Assembly (NCBI RefSeq): GCF_900110065.1
Contig: NZ_FOCI01000009.1
Location: 1 to 64,000 of the forward strand
Length of the DNA stretch: 64,000 nucleotides
Source of the DNA: Loktanella fryxellensis
Lineage (GTDB): Bacteria > Pseudomonadota > Alphaproteobacteria > Rhodobacterales > Rhodobacteraceae
Reading direction: 5' to 3'
This document shows, one piece after another, positions 62,779-64,000 of the stretch. The translations under genes and the position numbers were made by a program. A model generated the notes under the pieces. The model saw only the letters and a list, made by a program, of their open reading frames with translations. It made no database searches and was not told the DNA's origin. Position 1 is the first letter of the stretch. Every line of letters starts with the position of its first letter.

Positions 62779-63861
62779 ATGGACATGTTCGACCACAAGC
62801 CGACGGACCGCCCTGCGACCTGCCCCGTGCACGCCGCCCCCGACCACCCGGCGGTGAAACCCGCCCGCGTCGGCATTCTGCTGGCCAACCTCGGCACGCC
62901 GGACGGCTATGATTACTGGTCGATGCGTCGCTATCTGTCGGAATTCCTGTCGGACAAGCGCGTGGTGGATTATTCCGCCTGGATCTGGCAGCCCCTGCTG
63001 CAACTGGTGATCCTGTCGAAACGCCCCTTCACGTCCGGTGCGAACTACAAGTCGATCTGGAACGAAGAAGCGAACGAATCGCCTCTTCTGACGATCACCA
63101 AACAGCAGACCGCATTGATCAAGGCGCAGATGCAGGCCCGCTATGGCGACGACGTGCGCGTGGATTTCTGCATGCGCTACGGCAACCCGTCCACACCGTC
63201 CAAGGTGCGCGAGATGGTCGAGGACGGCTGCACCAAGATCCTGTTCTTCCCACTTTACCCCCACTACGCCGGTGCCACATCCGCGACCGCCAACGACAAG
63301 TTCTTTCAGGCGCTGATGAAGGAAAAGTGGCAGCCCACCGCCCGCGTCGTCGATCCCTATTTCGAGGATCCGGCCTACATTGACGCCCTCGCGCAATCGA
63401 TCGAGCGCGCGTATGCCAATGCGGCGGAACGTCCGCAGGTCCTCGTCTGCTCGTACCACGGCGTGCCCGAACGCTACCTGCGGGAAGGCGATCCCTACCA
63501 TTGCCAGTGCCAGAAGACGACGCGCCTGCTGCGCGAGCGTCTGGGCTGGGACAAGACAGAGATCCGGACCACCTTCCAGTCCCGCTTCGGACCAGAGGAA
63601 TGGCTGAAACCCTATACGGTCAAGGAAGTCGCCCGTCTGGCGCAAGAGGAAGGCATCAAACGCATCGCCGTCTGCGCCCCCGCCTTTTCCGCCGACTGCA
63701 TCGAAACGCTGGAAGAGATCAACGAAGAGATCAAGGAATCCTTCGAGCATGCGGGCGGAGAGCATTTCACCTATATTCCCTGCCTGAACGACGACGCAGC
63801 CCATATCGATGCGCTGTGCGGCATCATCGACCGCAACCTCTCCGGTTGGCTCAAGACCTGA
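62779..63861 (+). CDS. hemH: Ferrochelatase
   Basis: The 360-residue enzyme inserts ferrous iron into protoporphyrin IX, the last step of haem synthesis. ILLANLGTPDGYDYWSMRRYLSEFLSDKRV opens the domain; the metal-ligand His is in CSYHGVPERYLREGD, and PAFSADCIETLEEINEEI contains the conserved acidic residues. GDPYHCQCQKTTRLLRERLGW is typical. AGGAAAGAAG precedes the ATG at 62779. The N-terminal ~25 residues are extended relative to shorter forms. Confidence 0.96.
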   Translation: MDMFDHKPTDRPATCPVHAAPDHPAVKPARVGILLANLGTPDGYDYWSMRRYLSEFLSDKRVVDYSAWIWQPLLQLVILSKRPFTSGANYKSIWNEEANESPLLTITKQQTALIKAQMQARYGDDVRVDFCMRYGNPSTPSKVREMVEDGCTKILFFPLYPHYAGATSATANDKFFQALMKEKWQPTARVVDPYFEDPAYIDALAQSIERAYANAAERPQVLVCSYHGVPERYLREGDPYHCQCQKTTRLLRERLGWDKTEIRTTFQSRFGPEEWLKPYTVKEVARLAQEEGIKRIAVCAPAFSADCIETLEEINEEIKESFEHAGGEHFTYIPCLNDDAAHIDALCGIIDRNLSGWLKT

Positions 63862-63918
63862 CCCGGCGCGCCGCACGCCGCCCCCCCTCGCTTTTTGATA
63901 AGTACTCTCGCCGAAGGC

Positions 63919-63936
63919 TCGCCCCGTCCGGGGCGA
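63919..63936 (+). terminator. Short GC hairpin after hemH
   Basis: TCGCCCC (63919-63925) pairs with GGGGCGA (63930-63936) around GTCC, 58 bases after the hemH stop. A weak TCGTTCT follows, so it is only a possible terminator. The rest of 63937-64000 shows no supportable gene. Confidence 0.4.
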
Positions 63937-64000
63937 TCGTTCTGCGATACGGGCATTGGCCTTGCAGCCGGCTCATGGTCATATGCGCCCGTTCACAGAT

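Noticed and set aside
63937-64000. Possible start of a new gene near the right edge (ATG at about 63983)
   Set aside because: Too few codons remain to support a gene.

Overview
The window is 64 kb of GC-rich, gene-dense chromosome from an alphaproteobacterium, almost certainly a member of the Rhodobacteraceae (Rhodobacter/roseobacter group). The supporting signs are the petP-petR regulator pair, a gltD-(secreted protein)-gltB operon, an lptC-lptA-lptB-hpf-ptsN cluster, an FzlA-like GST, a DnaK/DnaJ pair, and many 1-4 nt start/stop overlaps (TGATG, ATGA). No phage, plasmid or CRISPR region is visible. The only mobile element is the end of an IS5-family insertion sequence at the left edge. The gene assignments rest on motifs and family knowledge read by eye; no database search was run.

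Layout. 1-328: IS5/IS903-type end with a partial transposase. 459-4406 (minus): histone-deacetylase-like gene, xseB, ispA and dxs, forming an isoprenoid precursor operon. 4527-5733 (minus): petP-petR regulators, divergent from ilvE (5884-6753). 6847-7717: a decayed formate/nitrite-transporter gene. 7714-12641 (minus): EamA transporter, App1-like phosphatase, a small unknown protein, queG, fzlA-like GST and mtgA. 12743-19444 (minus): gltD, a secreted unknown protein and gltB. 19602-21395 (minus): NDUFA9-like protein and uppP. 21564-21649: tRNA-Leu(CAG) with promoter and terminator. 21731-24609: PAP2 phosphatase, cardiolipin synthase and EEP hydrolase, a membrane lipid group. 24683-29424: rnd-like exonuclease, kdsD, lptC-lptA-lptB, hpf and ptsN.

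29429-39608 is the surface polysaccharide region. An operon of galU, GT4, GT92/GT2-like, core-2-like glycosyltransferase and a two-unit sulfotransferase-like gene runs on the minus strand. It is preceded by cysQ-kdsB-GT2 and followed by a divergent ABC-2 export permease. Together these suggest synthesis of a possibly sulfated extracellular glycan. With kdsD and the lpt genes nearby, Kdo activation and LPS transport are also covered.

39803-42952: dnaK-dnaJ. 43246-44013: radC. 44010-49439 (minus): secA followed by two overlapping envelope-protein genes, one of them a binding-protein/OmpA fusion. 49630-52211: parvulin-like PpiC, argJ and mutT. 52306-57643 (minus): rimP-nusA-rnpM-infB. 57771-58760 (minus): proline iminopeptidase, divergent from ubiG (58821-59561). 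59615-61892 (minus): comF, grxC, nitrilase-family amidase and marR. 61915-62727: NDUFAF5-like methyltransferase. 62779-63861: hemH.

Most of the window is ordinary core genome. The items most worth a second look are the glycosyltransferase/sulfotransferase operon, the secreted protein embedded between gltD and gltB, the envelope genes behind secA, and the terminator-like hairpin in the rimP-nusA-infB leader. No gap between genes exceeds 300 bases.
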